From positions 58,689,524 through 58,753,523 of the forward strand of contig CM070722.1 in NCBI GenBank assembly GCA_036346275.1: a DNA stretch of 64,000 bases. Reading direction: 5' to 3'. This document shows positions 34,215-47,512 of this stretch, piece after piece. Below the pieces are notes generated by a model. It had not been told where the DNA came from, did no database searches, and was given only the letters and a program-made list of their open reading frames with translations. This stretch comes from Otatea glauca (Eukaryota > Streptophyta > Magnoliopsida > Poales > Poaceae). The position numbers and the translations under genes are program-made. Within the stretch, counting starts at the first letter, position 1; the number at the start of each line of letters is the position of its first letter.

Positions 34215-35712
34215 TCATTACTTGAATTTATTCTCGCGACGATGGATCACGGACTCAAATTTTGTTTTCGGATCAAATCTTACTCGTGATCGAAATTCAA
34301 AATCTCGGACGAAATTCAAAAACAAAAATTCAAATCTAGTTTATCTCTATTGGGAAAAACGAAATTTTGGCAGAAATTCTCGAAATCTCGGCGAGATTTT
34401 CGGTGATTTTACACCGAGCAAAAAATAGCGCAAACGACATCGAAAAAGTTTGAAATTTTTTGTGCAGGTTCCTGACATATCAGTAATGTTCCCATAAAAA
34501 TTTCAGAAGATTATGAAATTTGAGGAATTTTTATAATTATAAATTCAAAAATTGCTACTCTCCTGATAAAACGCTGACCGGCAAGTTTAAACCGAATGAA
34601 AAATAGAACAAACCACGTTATAAAATTTTGAAATTTTTTGTGCATTGTTATGATGTAGCACTAATATTCCCATAAAATTTTCAAATGACGATCAAGCTTC
34701 ATAAATTTTAAAAAATTCGGATAGTGCTACAGTCTTGATAAAAGTCTTACCGACAAACTTCAACCAAATGAAAAAAGGTTCAAACCATGTTAGAAAATTT
34801 TGAAAAAAAAATAGATGGTCCTGATGTATTATTAATGTTTATAAAAAAATTCATATAATTATCAAGCTTCAAGAAGTTCCAAAAATTCTGACAATGTTAC
34901 GCCCTGATAAAAGCCTCGTGATCAATACATAGATTTGCTTTAGCAATCAAAAAAGGTTTAAATTTTTTTAAAATTTTACAGAAGGGTTCTAAGTAAATTA
35001 TTAAGATCTCATAAAATTTTTGAATAATGATCACATTCCAGTGAATTTATAAAATTATTACAAGGGCACTGTACCATTTATGTTCTTTTTATTTTTGATT
35101 TTTGAAATATAACAAATAAAGTTCAATGCTTACATAGATTTGATTGTGCAAACAAAAAAATTAAATTTTTTGAAAATTTTATATAATGGTACTGAGGCAA
35201 TTATTAAGCTCTAATAAAAATTTTGGATCATGAGCACACTCGAGAAAATTTATAAAAATTCTGACAAGGTTAGTGTCCCAATTATGTTCATTCTGTTTTA
35301 GATTTTTTTAAGATAATAAATTAATTTAAATTATTTTTAAAAAATTTATGTATGATCCTAAACTATTAAAGATTGTACCATAAATTTTTTAGATCATTAT
35401 CAATCTTTTAAAATTTTATAAAATCTAACAGTGTTTCTATCGAAATTTTAAAATATCCCAAAATTTTGATTTTTCAACAAATTTTCATGGAAGATGACTT
35501 TCTTATGGGTTATTGGACCAAATCTGGCTATAAAAAGTCAAAAATCGGCTAAAAATAGCCGAGATTTCGGCGACGAAATTTCCAAGATATTGTAACAATT
35601 TAAAGTTTTTTAAAAAAAATTACTCGGTTGGGATTTTTGATCCCGTCTCCGATCGGAATCTGAAATCTTAACCGAGATTTCGGATATTTTGGCAACTTTT
35701 TTTGAACCTTGT
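34215..35712. repeat. AT-rich element with degenerate tandem units of about 170-200 bp
   Basis: The ends carry ggttca / tgaacc inverted sequence and similar cgagatttcgg blocks on both sides. Between about 34440 and 35460 a pattern recurs about six times: gaaattttttgtgc, then atgttcccataaaa, then a (c)tgataaaa or equivalent block. Units have diverged strongly. No open frame above about 70 codons. Probably an old non-autonomous DNA element; no target duplication found. Confidence 0.55.
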
Positions 35713-36024
35713 GATGAATAGATTCTAAATACGACGCTAGCTTGAGGTAGCATCTATCTGCTACGGGCAGCAAAGCATGAGCTCAGCAGCATCGCTCAGC
35801 AATTTCGATGCAATCGAATCGCGAGGTTGTTGCAACTCTGCATGACGGCATGCAGAGATAGGGCACCAGCAAAAGCGCTGCTATAAATAAATGGTAGTAT
35901 TTCCTTCTAGGACTTTCCGAGTCTTTGGCTCACGAAATTGCCTACGCAACTCGTATGGTAATTAATGGTATGATGCCCACGTGAACACGGGAGATTCTAG
36001 TGAAAAAAAACGAGTGTATTGCGC

Positions 36025-36834
36025 TGTCGTTGAGAAACGCGACACTATAGTGAGAACGGACATCGGCCGTTCCAACAGCCACCGTCCATTAGAGAGAGTA
36101 GATATAGGGTTTGTATAGGTTCAGCGTTAAGATAGACGTCCTACCCTTGTCGGTGTGCCCCCGGCGGAGAGTAGAAGGATGCCTCTTTGTCCGAGTTCCC
36201 CGAGGACACACCACCAGTTGTATGTCTTGTATTCAATGAGAGTTCAAGTTATAAGTAAGGATTACAATGAGTATTTATAGGTGCTCAATCTATTACACAA
36301 ATATTATCCTACCCCTGCTATGGTGGCTTAAGTGTGGGTATTTCCGTCTTTCCAGGGAGGTGATAGCGGATCATACGTCATCGTTCTGTAGAGGCAAGCC
36401 TCTGACTCTAGGGTCTCATAGAGGACTAGGTGGCCCCACTTGGCAGTTAGTCCCAAGCGGGACGAGAGTGCCCACCCATTTCTCTGGGCGCCTAGAGGGG
36501 TACCTTCTTGGATCAGGCGTTTCACCATATGCGGAGCGAGGCAAGGCCCCTTGGAGGACCGAAGATCATTCCACATACTCCCTTTGGAGAGTCCATGGGA
36601 TAAAAGGGGGTCTCCCTCAATACCCCATACCACGTACCCTTTTGGAGAGTCTATGGGGTCTGAGAGGACCTCCCCTCAACGCTCCCTTTAGAGGGTCTGT
36701 GGGATATAGGGGGACCTCCCCTCCAACATCTCAAATCCCCCTTGGCGGCCTCCTCCCTGCTGTTGGAGGGTTGGTGGGGTATCATGGGATGTGCCCCCAA
36801 CATTTGGCGGGGTATGGCGAGATCTCCCCCAACA
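36025..36834 (-). mobile_element. Solo LTR (810 bp), opposite orientation
   Basis: On the minus strand it starts TGTTGGGGG and ends CAACGACA, flanked by tgcgc (36020-36024) and tgcac (36835-36839), 4 of 5 matching. It shares layout and sub-sequences with the LTR at 10484-11408: internal GC-rich short repeats, a stretch ending gggcacaccgacaa, and similar 3' ends. A plus-strand frame of 198 codons inside it is not a gene. Confidence 0.7.
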
Positions 36835-36839
36835 TGCAC

Positions 36840-38558
36840 AGGAGAATGGCATTAGATGGTTGATGTGAAAGTCAATCAAATCTTTACTTTAATAAATTGA
36901 GCTGTAAATAATGTGTCTAAATCTCATCAATAACCGTATGACCAACTCAAATTCTATAATGCTTAACCTCAAGGGTAGAAAAAAAACCCGAGATTTGTAT
37001 CAAACTAAAGTTTACAATGAATCCAGGACAATATTACTTTCCTTTAGAGTACCTAGATATTGAGCATCATCAGGATTTACGGTGCTCGATCGACCCAATA
37101 GATTGCGTCATCAGGGCCAACGGTTCTCGATCTTGGTAGTAGTTTGCATAAGCATATAGAAATCATATTGAGCCATTGTGCTTTATTAGAAGTGTATAAC
37201 ACTGTAATTATTATTATCATCGTTCCCAAACATCAAATGTGTATAAATAACTATAAATATTATCTCATTCCTATGCTTTCGTGCAAATGATAATTGAAGG
37301 AATAATTAGATCAATATTAGTTACACTACAAAACCCACGATTATAAATCAACACATTTTCTAATACTGCCACACACATGTTTTCTTGTCTAAGCACATAG
37401 ATATAAAGCTAGGTAGCAACACCTATACACTTTATTTTCATTTTAAAAATAAACCTTGAACGCATGTCACAAAATAATTCAACCCCAACTATGAGTGTAA
37501 ACTTGCTATCCCACAATCCATGAACACACTTGATTTCCGATCACTCAACTTTAGTCGCATAACCATATAGGGAAAAAAAACTCTTGCATAGATCAAGTTG
37601 CACAAACAAATAAATATTTGTAATACAAATATTTCAAGGGTCAGCACATAATTGACATAAGTCACCACACGTCTATAGCATCATAATCAATTAACTAGTT
37701 CAATACAAGAAATTTTTCAATAACTTTCCAGTGCAGCCCTTTTAAATACATAATTACATTACAGTCCCTAAATAATTCTAAATTTATAATCACGTACAAA
37801 TATATTACAATTCAGTCCAAAGCTTTTGCATGTAGATCCCTGCCTCTCTTTTCCTTAGCACTGAAGGAGGCATATCTAGCTGCCAGTAGGACCTGCACCC
37901 GTCTAGCTCACCTCAGCACAGTTTTGTACCCCAGCACTTGCCATTTGGGTAAACACAAATGGAGGAAAGGTAGGTGGCGAGCTACATGCATGCCAAGTCA
38001 TGCATGTTTGCCACCTACACACCCTAGCCCACATATTTCACCTACACACCCAACGATTTTTTACCTACTATGTATATAAATTTCCCTTCCTACCCTTTTC
38101 ACCAGCCACCCCATGTTCCCTTTGCCCTTTTCACGGCCCATTTTCGCTGTCCTCTTTTACCACTCTTCTCTATTGGAGGTAGAGAAGCCGACTGAAAGGG
38201 GATGAAGGAAAGAGATAGCCATGTTGTCTCTCTTTCCTTCTCCTCCTGCCATTTCTGCCACCTTTGCTGCAATGGAAAGGTGCTAATCATCAAACTTTAT
38301 TGCCTTTGTTCTATCAGTAAATAGTGTAGTAGAATATTCACACCTAATTTGCATTTACACATGGATTTAAACTGGGGGTCTAGTACTGATCCACAATAAA
38401 CTAGCTATAAATAGTAAATATGAGGATGAGATGGGTTTATGAGTGTTTAACTCACAATAGCAAACACGATGAACTAATGCAATGCCATGCTCTACTGCAT
38501 CTTATTCCATAACAACTAGTAAACAGGGAAATTAAATGGTTATGTACTATATAAGATT
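36840..38558. other. Intergenic, AT-rich, no gene
   Basis: No recognisable coding sequence. A TATATAAATT box at about 38072 followed by C/T-rich sequence may belong to a decayed LTR, but I could not find its borders. Confidence 0.35.
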
Positions 38559-38748
38559 TTTTTTTAAATGGCTAAGAGCTCTGACATTTCATTAAAGGAG
38601 GACAACAGCTGAGCTACAAACACAAACCCACACACCAATGCACACACACATTCAGCTCTCACGAGCACCCGCATTGAGCATGGCTCGAACCCGGGGGGCT
38701 GTGCGCGCACTTGGTGCATGAGCCAACTGAGCAATGCTTGGTTCTTGT
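38559..38748 (-). mobile_element. tRNA-derived SINE
   Basis: On the minus strand an A-box-like TTGCTCAGTTGG is followed by a B-box match GGTTCGAGCC, and the 3' end runs into an A-rich tail (seen as a T-run at 38557-38565). A 15-bp duplication gtactatataagatt flanks the unit (38544-38558 and 39235-39249), the long duplication typical of LINE-mobilised SINEs. The distance to the second copy is explained by a hAT element inserted near the SINE 5' end. Confidence 0.75.
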
Positions 38749-39228
38749 TAGGGTTTCACTTTTCATCAAAAACCATTCGAAATTCATGAAATTCTCTTGC
38801 ACCGCTCTGGTCCGAAAAAGGATTTCGTTCAGTTTACCACTCAAGTTCAAATTCGAATTAAAAAAATAAAAAAATTTAAAAAATTTATCCAAAAGTTTCC
38901 TAAAATTAGTATCAATAACTTTATGACCTCTTGTGTGAATATCTTTTGAAAAAACAAAGTTTGGATTTTTATAATATTTTTTGCATTTTTCTGACTTTCC
39001 CCAATTTTTCATCCTATCGCCGATTTTCGCGAAAACCGCTCGAAATTCGCCGCTTTTCAAGCGTTTTCGACCTTTTTTCGTTCGAATTTCGCTCCGTGGT
39101 TTGACCGGATTTCAAATTCGTTTGACTTTCAAAATTGTTCGTTTTTCGCAAATTTCATTCAGTTTTTCATGAATTTCGGTACCGTCGGCTCATCAAAATC
39201 CGAGGTCGAAACGGTATTGTTAACCCTG
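38749..39228. mobile_element. hAT-type MITE nested in the SINE
   Basis: 480 bp. Ends TAGGGTTTCAC and, inward from the right, CAGGGTTAACAAT. Flanked by gttcttgt (38741-38748) and gttctcgt (39229-39236), 7 of 8 matching. Same family as 32860-33228. Confidence 0.75.
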
Positions 39229-39249
39229 GTTCTCGTACTATATAAGATT

Positions 39250-40955
39250 GATGATCCATGTTTTGACTAGAATAATGGCAGCACTATATACATAAATAGA
39301 AATCGATTTATGGTAACATATACATCATGAACTATTCTTTTGCATGATTACACCATCCCAAGTTTGCGCCTCAACACAATACCCAATCTAAAATTAAATC
39401 ATAAATAAGTACTTGTTTTATCTCCAGCATTAGCATTCACTGAAGTTCTTGCACAATAAGATGCACATAAAACTTAAATTGCAGCAGCAAATATGTGAAC
39501 TTGGAACCCTTGTTGACTTGGACCTCTAAATGCACACTGCCTTTGCCATGATCATAAGTATGATCAAGCTGGTTGGAGCTCACTCTGACAAGTCGCCTTT
39601 TGACCATATCTTTTAAATTGATTTATTGGGTTGTGGGTTGATTTCAAACTAATGCATGATATCCAAAAATAAAATTTTCATTAACAATTAAATTGGTGAT
39701 AAGTGGATTAGGGAGATCCATGGGTGATTTAGTAGTATTATTTGTTCATGACCCAAGGAGAGTTATGAAAGGCATATTCGGTGGGTAGGGGAGTTCAGGG
39801 TAAGAATAATCCAATCAGAGTTGTGTTGTGGAAGTAAGGATTCCTCTACATAAGGATATAACTTAAGAACATAATCAAATTGGCACTTACTTCAAAAGCG
39901 ACACAAACCGTATTGGTCATAGATCTAGATTGGGACGGGCTGAACCAATTATCCAACCACGTAGCTGTCTCTATCACAGGTGAGAAGGTGATTGTACCAG
40001 GTAGGGTAGTCACCATAGGGTGAGACTGCCAGGTAGGGGTCTCGACTTGCGTGCCTTTAATAAGGTGAGATGGTACTAGGCAGAGGTTGGAGTACGAGTT
40101 GGCCAAAGGTTCTGATTCCTTAGCTTAATCATATGCCAAAGGAAGCACTAAAGACTAGCGACAGTTTAAGCAAGTGATACTGTGGGCAAAGTAGTACACC
40201 TCTAATCAGTGTGTCGTGTGGGTTTTCCTCTAACACATGTTGTAAGATCTCATATCGCTCTGACGCCAGTAGGTTTCTAAATTGAAACCTGGATTTTCCA
40301 ACAAATGGGTAATGGTATTTAATTATTTTAGATATGAAGTTACTTTTAGAGTAACGGCTTGGTGGCTGAAAGTATCTTTATATATATAAATGCACACATC
40401 ACCTTTTTGCAACTTGCTGAATACTTTTGTACTCATACTTGCTTCATTGATGTTTTCCTGTCCCTGTTATATATGCTAATTCTGATAAGGTAAAGGTTGG
40501 TATCCATAATGATATGGGCCTTTATTATTTATGATACTAACATTGCTGAGGAAGGTCATGAATTATGTTGGCAACCAGGACCTGAGGAGTAAAAGACCCT
40601 CAGGAGGGAGGCTTTAGAAGGCTTTGTAATAAATTGGCGAGCGGCCTAATGTTACTATAGATGTAAGGAAATACTATATGTGTTGTATAAATAAGTTAAC
40701 ATGTACTAAACAGTAAAAACTTCTACTCATGTATATTATTGTTTCCTTAGCTAATCATGATACAACTCTGTTATATGATAATCTTCGTTATATTTAACCT
40801 AGTCAAACATAACGGGGTGTTACAGCTGGTGCCCTTCCCTACCGTGTAGAAGGTTACCATCTGATCAAGTCATCATAAACCCTTACAGAATAGAAGTGGG
40901 ACCCACATGGAGCACAGGCCGCCCATCTGCAGGGAAATGAAAGCACAGAGTTGTG
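39250..40955. other. Intergenic, probable decayed retrotransposon LTR
   Basis: No gene. The stretch ending ggggtgttaca at about 40826 followed by gctggtgcc looks like a gypsy LTR end, but no matching start was found. The rest is unrecognised. Confidence 0.35.
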
Positions 40956-40964
40956 CATTAGGGA

Positions 40965-41337
40965 GAATTATTTTTTAAAATAATACATTTTTAAATAATT
41001 TTATAAAAAAAATATACCGAATCAAAATTTTACAAAATACACCTCTGTAGCCAAATTAAATGGCGACAGAGGTCTGTTTAGTTGCGGTTTGTATTGGTCA
41101 ACGGATTATTTTGTCGTGGATTAATTTGGTTGACAAAGCTAATACTTTTGCTGCCATTTGAATTGGCGACAGAACCCTATTACCAATCTAAATAGCGACA
41201 GAAGGTCTGTCGCTATTTTAAATGGCGACAAAGCTCCTGTCACCATTTAAAAAGCGACAGAGGTGTATTTTAGTAAAATTTTGATTCGGCATATTATTTT
41301 TGTAAAATTATTTTTAAAATGTATTATTTAAAAAAAA
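40965..41337. mobile_element. Mutator-type MITE with internal palindromes
   Basis: 373 bp flanked by a perfect 9-bp duplication cattaggga (40956-40964 and 41338-41346). The roughly 100-bp arms are complementary (aaaataatac, ccgaatcaaaattttac, aaatacacctctgt). The centre repeats a ttaaatggcgacag motif in both orientations. Confidence 0.85.
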
Positions 41338-41528
41338 CATTAGGGATGCATCTCAACCGTCCGATCAAGAGCTAATGGTTCATATCAACAGCTACAGCAT
41401 CATCGTTATAGTGATTTCTGAAACGGTAAAAATCAGAACTACAAATACTCCCTCTATTAAAGATGGGAGGTTTCTTGTGCTCTCCTGCGTTTGAGCCAGG
41501 CTCGCGCCGCGAGCTGGTAAAAAATTCA

Positions 41529-41765
41529 TGATTAGGTCCTTTTTCGTGAAAAAAATACGTTTAGGTCCTTTTTCGAGAAAAAAATACGATCAGGTCCTTT
41601 TTTTGGAAAGAAAAATAAATTGCGTTTAGGCCCTTTATGTGTTTTTAGCATCGCGTTTAGGTCCTTTTTTGGTCCTTTATGCATCGCGTTTAGGTCTTTT
41701 TTTTTGAAAAAAAAACGTTTCGGTCCTTTTCTGGGAAAAAATGCGTTTGTGTCCTTTTGTCCGTT
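41529..41765. repeat. Degenerate minisatellite, about 34-bp unit
   Basis: About seven imperfect copies of gcgtttaggtccttttt followed by gaaaaaaa. Just after it, a gggagcgacggtcacgacgtg block (41774) recurs at about 41911 as gggagcggcggtcgcggcgtg. Minus-strand frames here are low-complexity. Confidence 0.75.
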
Positions 41766-42387
41766 TTTTACATGGGGAGCGACGGTCACGACGTGTCACA
41801 CCAAGGTCTCATCTAACATTTTTTCGAAAAGGACCTTTCGTTTTAGCGAAATCGTAGATCCTTCGTGAGAAGACCCCAAATATCGCGCGTTTTCTCGATT
41901 TGCTCGTGTGGGGAGCGGCGGTCGCGGCGTGGCACGCCACGGTCACTTATCTAGTACTGTACATTTACTACTGTATTGTGCATTAAAACACTATAGCAGA
42001 CTCAATTTTCTATAGTTACAGTGCACCTCTGCATTACTACAGAAAATTCGGATCCCTTCAGATCTCCCCCTCGTATACAGTTTTTTTTTTTGTGTTTGTG
42101 AATCAGAAAACAAATACTACTATGCATGAACTCTGGTTACTGGAGATTCTAGTCGATCATCTTAAGGAGAATCGAACGAGTTGACAGCTTCATTTGTCTC
42201 TCCTCCTGCCTCTGTTTGCATCTACAGTAGTATAATTCTCGTTCATTTCTGGAACATTAATCAAACACCCTATTTGGCTGTCTAGAACTGAATTTGATTC
42301 ATTCAATTAGATCCTAAATCTCATTCTAGTTGAATTTAAATTTAATTCAAGTCAATTCCAAATCTAATTTTTATGTTTGGGTATCAT

Positions 42388-42770
42388 TTGGAATTCTACA
42401 AGACTGTGGAGATCACCTATGCACCAAGGCCCATCAATATGCTCAAAGTAGCTTCTCTGCACGCTGAATCATCTGCAACAAATTTCGGACGATTTCATGA
42501 AAAATTTGTGGTGTGAACATGAGGTTGAAATTCTAAATATTGAATTTTTACGAAATCATTCTCTACGAGACTGTGGGGGGCTATATGTGCGCCTAGGCCC
42601 TCCGGTGCGCACAAAGGAGCTTCTCTACATGCTAAATCATCTCCAAAGTAGCTTCTCTACATGCTAAATCATCTCCAACTAATCATTCAATTTCATGGAA
42701 ATTTTATGGTGTGAACGCGAGGTTGAAATTCCGAATAGCAAACTTTTACTTAATCTTATAGAGTGAATTT
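42388..42770. repeat. Two imperfect tandem copies of about 190 bp
   Basis: Blocks such as agcttctctNcaNgctNaatcatct and ggtgtgaacNNgaggttgaaatt occur in the same order at about 42448-42530 and 42620-42735. A further 36-bp direct repeat (ctacatgctaaatcatctcc) sits in the second unit. Non-coding, possibly inside an older inverted-repeat element (about 42250-42930). Confidence 0.6.
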
Positions 42771-43663
42771 CAGATAAATAATAGGGTGTAAGTTAATAAT
42801 TTCTTCTAGCTCTACCACGCCTTTTAGAATTGGCTTTAGAATGGACAATTCAATTCTAGGTGGCAGTCAAACAGCTACATCGTTATAATTGAATTCTAAT
42901 TCCACGATTCTAGAACTAATACTAACCTTGGGACCAAATGGGACTAGCTCGTAGGGCAAAGTCGATTTTTGGTAGGAATCAAACATGCCACCTCTAGTAG
43001 TCTACAACAATAAGCCAAGCCAAGCCAATCTAACCACTGAGGTAATTTGATTGTCCAGACTCCCGAGCATGCCAAATTGGACTCTCTGAGGACCGATCAT
43101 GCATGTCACATGTAACAGTAGGTCTCTGTTGAGCCATGTTCTTATGGACTCGGTTGTTACATCATGACGAAAAATTTTGTTCTGTACGAGCTGAGACTTC
43201 AACTTAGGAGTTGGTGGTGTGGCGCAATCCATCCATCATGAATGCTGCTGATTCGAGACATATAACTAACATTGTTGGCTCACATTCATGTTTTAATGTA
43301 ACTTACCTCCAGAACTCTTCCACTCCGAAAAGAACAAAATTACACAGAAAACAGCTGATGCGTCCAACCACCGACATATATGTGATAACCCGGGGTTACC
43401 AGTTTAATTAAATAATTAATTAAAGCAATAAAAGTGATTAGACAAAGATAAATAAAATGTAAGGATTAGAGTGTGCCGTCAGTCCCGCAGTGAATGTGCC
43501 GCTCATCGAGGCACCTGACCTGTCCAGGACCCAAACAGGTACCTCTCGCTAGTTTCGGGATTCATCATTTGGCGCTTTAGAACTTACCTGGTGCGGTATG
43601 CGAGTACCGCTAGCGAAATGAGTGAGTTATGACCGTAATGCCCTTTTGAGCAATAGCTAGTAG

Positions 43664-44512
43664 TAGGGATGAAAACGGAACGGAAACGGTCGGTATAGTC
43701 GTTCCGTTTCCGTTTTCACATCTTTTACCGGTAACGGAACGAAATCGGAAACCCCGGAAACGGAAACGAAAACGGATGCGGAATGGAACGGAGCGGATAC
43801 GAAAACGAAAGTGGAAAATTCCACAAGAACTTAGTACATGATCACAATATACATGACTGCAAAAACAATGTAACTCATTCCACCTCAAAGGCGAATACAA
43901 GAACAATGTTATGTTCACCGGTATCACTAGAAATTTTTTTTCTTAAGTGTGTTAGTTGAAGGCTCACTATTTGTCTCTTAGATCAGACCATCATGTCCTC
44001 CATATCATTATCATCGACATCCTCTTGCTCCTCCAATTATAAAGATGTAATGCCCTAAAATTTGCACATTATTGTTAAATGTTCATTTGTGATTTTATAA
44101 TATTTATCCTGGATTTTCTGAAGTTTAGAAATGCCATTTTTCTATTTTTAGGTTTATATAATTAATTTAATCATGAAAAATGAAGCCAAAATTATGCTAG
44201 AAATAATTTTCCTAAGTTCAAAATGTTCCAAAATATTTTTGAGAATTTTTTCGGAATTTTAGAACTCCATTTAATATTTTCTATAAAGCCTTTTGTATTT
44301 CTGAAATTATTTTAATTCGAAAATAAATGTAAATTCTCCATTCTCCTTTTTGGGCCAAGTAGGCCAAGTTTTCGACGGAATTTCTGATTCCGTTTTCGTT
44401 TCCGACGGAAATGGCTCTCCCGTTTTCGTTTCAGTTTCCATTTCCGAAAAAAGGCTTCCGTTTCTGTTTTTCTCCGGAACGATCGAAAATTCCGTTTTCG
44501 TTTTCATCCCTA
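43664..44512. mobile_element. Non-autonomous hAT element nested in the LTR
   Basis: 849 bp. Inverted ends TAGGGATGAAAACGGAA (left) and the same inward from the right with one change. Flanked by gctagtag (43656-43663) and gccagtag (44513-44520), 7 of 8 matching. The minus strand around 43990-44035 reads EEQEDVDDNDMEDMM then a stop, an acidic tail of the kind found at hAT transposase C-termini (inference). Confidence 0.75.
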
Positions 44513-45679
44513 GCCAGTAGTGAAAGCCCAAGGGCAAAGTGGTCATATGCCGAAATGCCCAGCTCCATAAAGCCAGTTCATCTCCAACCAACCAGAAGCC
44601 AGCTTGCCTTCGGCTGTCCCCTAATTCCACACAAACCGAGAGTCACAAGAGCACAACCAGGCTTCACCTTGAAGCAAGCCAGTGCTTCCCCATTTCCATC
44701 CAAGAACACCAACCATCGGTGAGCCAACCGAACGAAGCCAGAAGGGTGAGGAAGCATTCAAGAAGAGAAGAGAAGAAGGAAAAAGAGAAAAAGGGAAAGA
44801 GAAGAGAAATAGGATAGGTAGAAAAATAAGTCGTGTTGCGGACCGTGTCGATTTCTATGATTGACTCGCGGATCGCTTAAAAATCGTCAATGAGTATTTA
44901 TTTAATCGGCGCCAATATAAAATCTGAACAGCAGATTGAAAATCGGTTGAACGCCAATATAAAATAATCCAAGTGAAATGGCCTTAGTCTATATGTTCTG
45001 TTTTCAGGGTTCGTCCTGAATCGTCCCGCCAACCAGAACCCACCTTCGAGCGAGGTCGATCCGTCAAATATTATTCCAGGTAAGATTCCTTGAGCATCTT
45101 TGTGAAATATTTTTTAATGCTTTTATATATATTTAATCATATCATCACTGCATGAAAATTTAATTTTGGTATGGAAATGTGGAGATGAAATTGGATGGAA
45201 GAGTTGTTGTGAATGAATGGCGGAAATGGTATGTTGATGGGAATGGTAATGTGGTGAATGGAAGGAAATGGCATGTGGCCTTGGTATTTGAAATGGAATG
45301 GGTTATGTGGTTTGGTAAATACTGATGAGGTATGGTTGTGGTGAAGGAAGTGGTTGTGTGGTGTTTAGGTGTCCACGAATGGAGTCGTGGATAATATTAG
45401 AGCTATATGGTGGGTAGAGGGTGCAAGGGAAGATGGCGTGGTAATGCCTGGGTGTGGTGATACCCGCTGCCGGTGGACCCTCTACATAGGCTATAATATA
45501 AGGTCAAACACCTACACTCGGGCAATGAGCCGTATTTTCAGTACCAACCATAGCGAGATAAATCACTGTCAGAAAAGGTTGTCCTAAGAAAGTGTTATGA
45601 TCTCCACATTGGGTAAGAGTAGCTACTAGAGCCAAAGTCTGGGTATGCCGGAATGCCCAGATGAGAAAGCTGTTAATGT

Positions 45680-46250
<571 letters not shown>

Positions 46251-47512
46251 TTAAGCCACAGTAGAGTTACTCCGGTTGGATATCGGAGTACAACTGTATG
46301 GCGAGTGGTGAATCACTTGGGTAGGTATTCCCCTCGACTACAGGGTTGGAGATCTAATACTGGATTAGTGATAAACGTTCTGGAGCCTCACATGTTAGGG
46401 CCGTTATGGGTAAAGTGGTACGAACCTGCGCAGGGTCAAAATCTTGAATTCAAGCCTGACTCCTGGATCGGAGGCTACGGAAGCTAAGTCTGTCTCATAT
46501 ACGGGTGCTAGTAGTTGAATTTTAATAATTAAAATTTGCCAACTTTTAAAGAAAACCAAAAACCTAATTTTTGTAAAAGATGAGTTGGAGGGAAGGAAAT
46601 GGTGCTGTTGGAGGGAGAAATTCATGTTGCATCTTGTGATATAATGCTTGCTGAGTACTTTGTACTCACTCTTGTATGTCCCCCTTTTCTAGGAGAGCCT
46701 GATAGATCCGCGTTTGAGGCCGGCGAGGAGGCCTATTCTCAGGCTCAGTTCCAGGGTTATCAGGAGGATTCATATGAAGGCTGCTACTACTCCGACTACT
46801 ACCAGGAGAACTAGGAGAGCCTATAGACCATATTATGCTCCTAAGAGGTATTTAGTATGTATATGTAGTAGTGTTATCTTTTGCTGTATCTAAGGATCGC
46901 TGTAATACTATTATGTAATGGACATATAGCCCTGCGTGACTTGGAATGAATATATTCTCATTCAGTCTCTAATTATTGTTTTACTGCAACCCTCTGAACA
47001 CGGCATAATAGCCGATAAAGCATCGAGCTTTTCGATTTTTGCCAGTGGCTGTGTCGAGATTCGTGTAATTAATCTAGAGAGGTGGCAATGTTACTGTCGC
47101 AACCCTATGCTAATTATACGGGTCGCCACAGGTGATATCAGAGCAATGGTTACTAGAACCACGCTCATATAAGTAGAAGACTGATAGGAGTGTAAGAAAA
47201 AATTGATTGTTCATCGTTACAGTTTCAGAGGCGTTTAGGTTTTTAATCCCCCAGTGGTTTAGTTGTAATGCCAGGTTTAAACTCGGTACAGCAAGTAAAC
47301 CATGATTCTCTGGTCACTTGTCATTGACACATTGTAATTTACAATCGCCAAAACTGCAGCTTTTGCCGTTTGGTGCCCTTTGGAACGACAAGCTGTTTCT
47401 AAAACAGCAAGTAGAATACCCTAATCAACTCCAGAAATATGGAAGCAAAACTGAACAGACTGCTATTTTTCTTACGCCTAACACCTGCCACGCTGAGCAT
47501 ATATTCTGGCAT

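Noticed and set aside
36267..36863. 198-codon plus-strand frame
   Set aside because: Falls inside a solo LTR bounded by target duplications and reads through its short GC-rich repeats.
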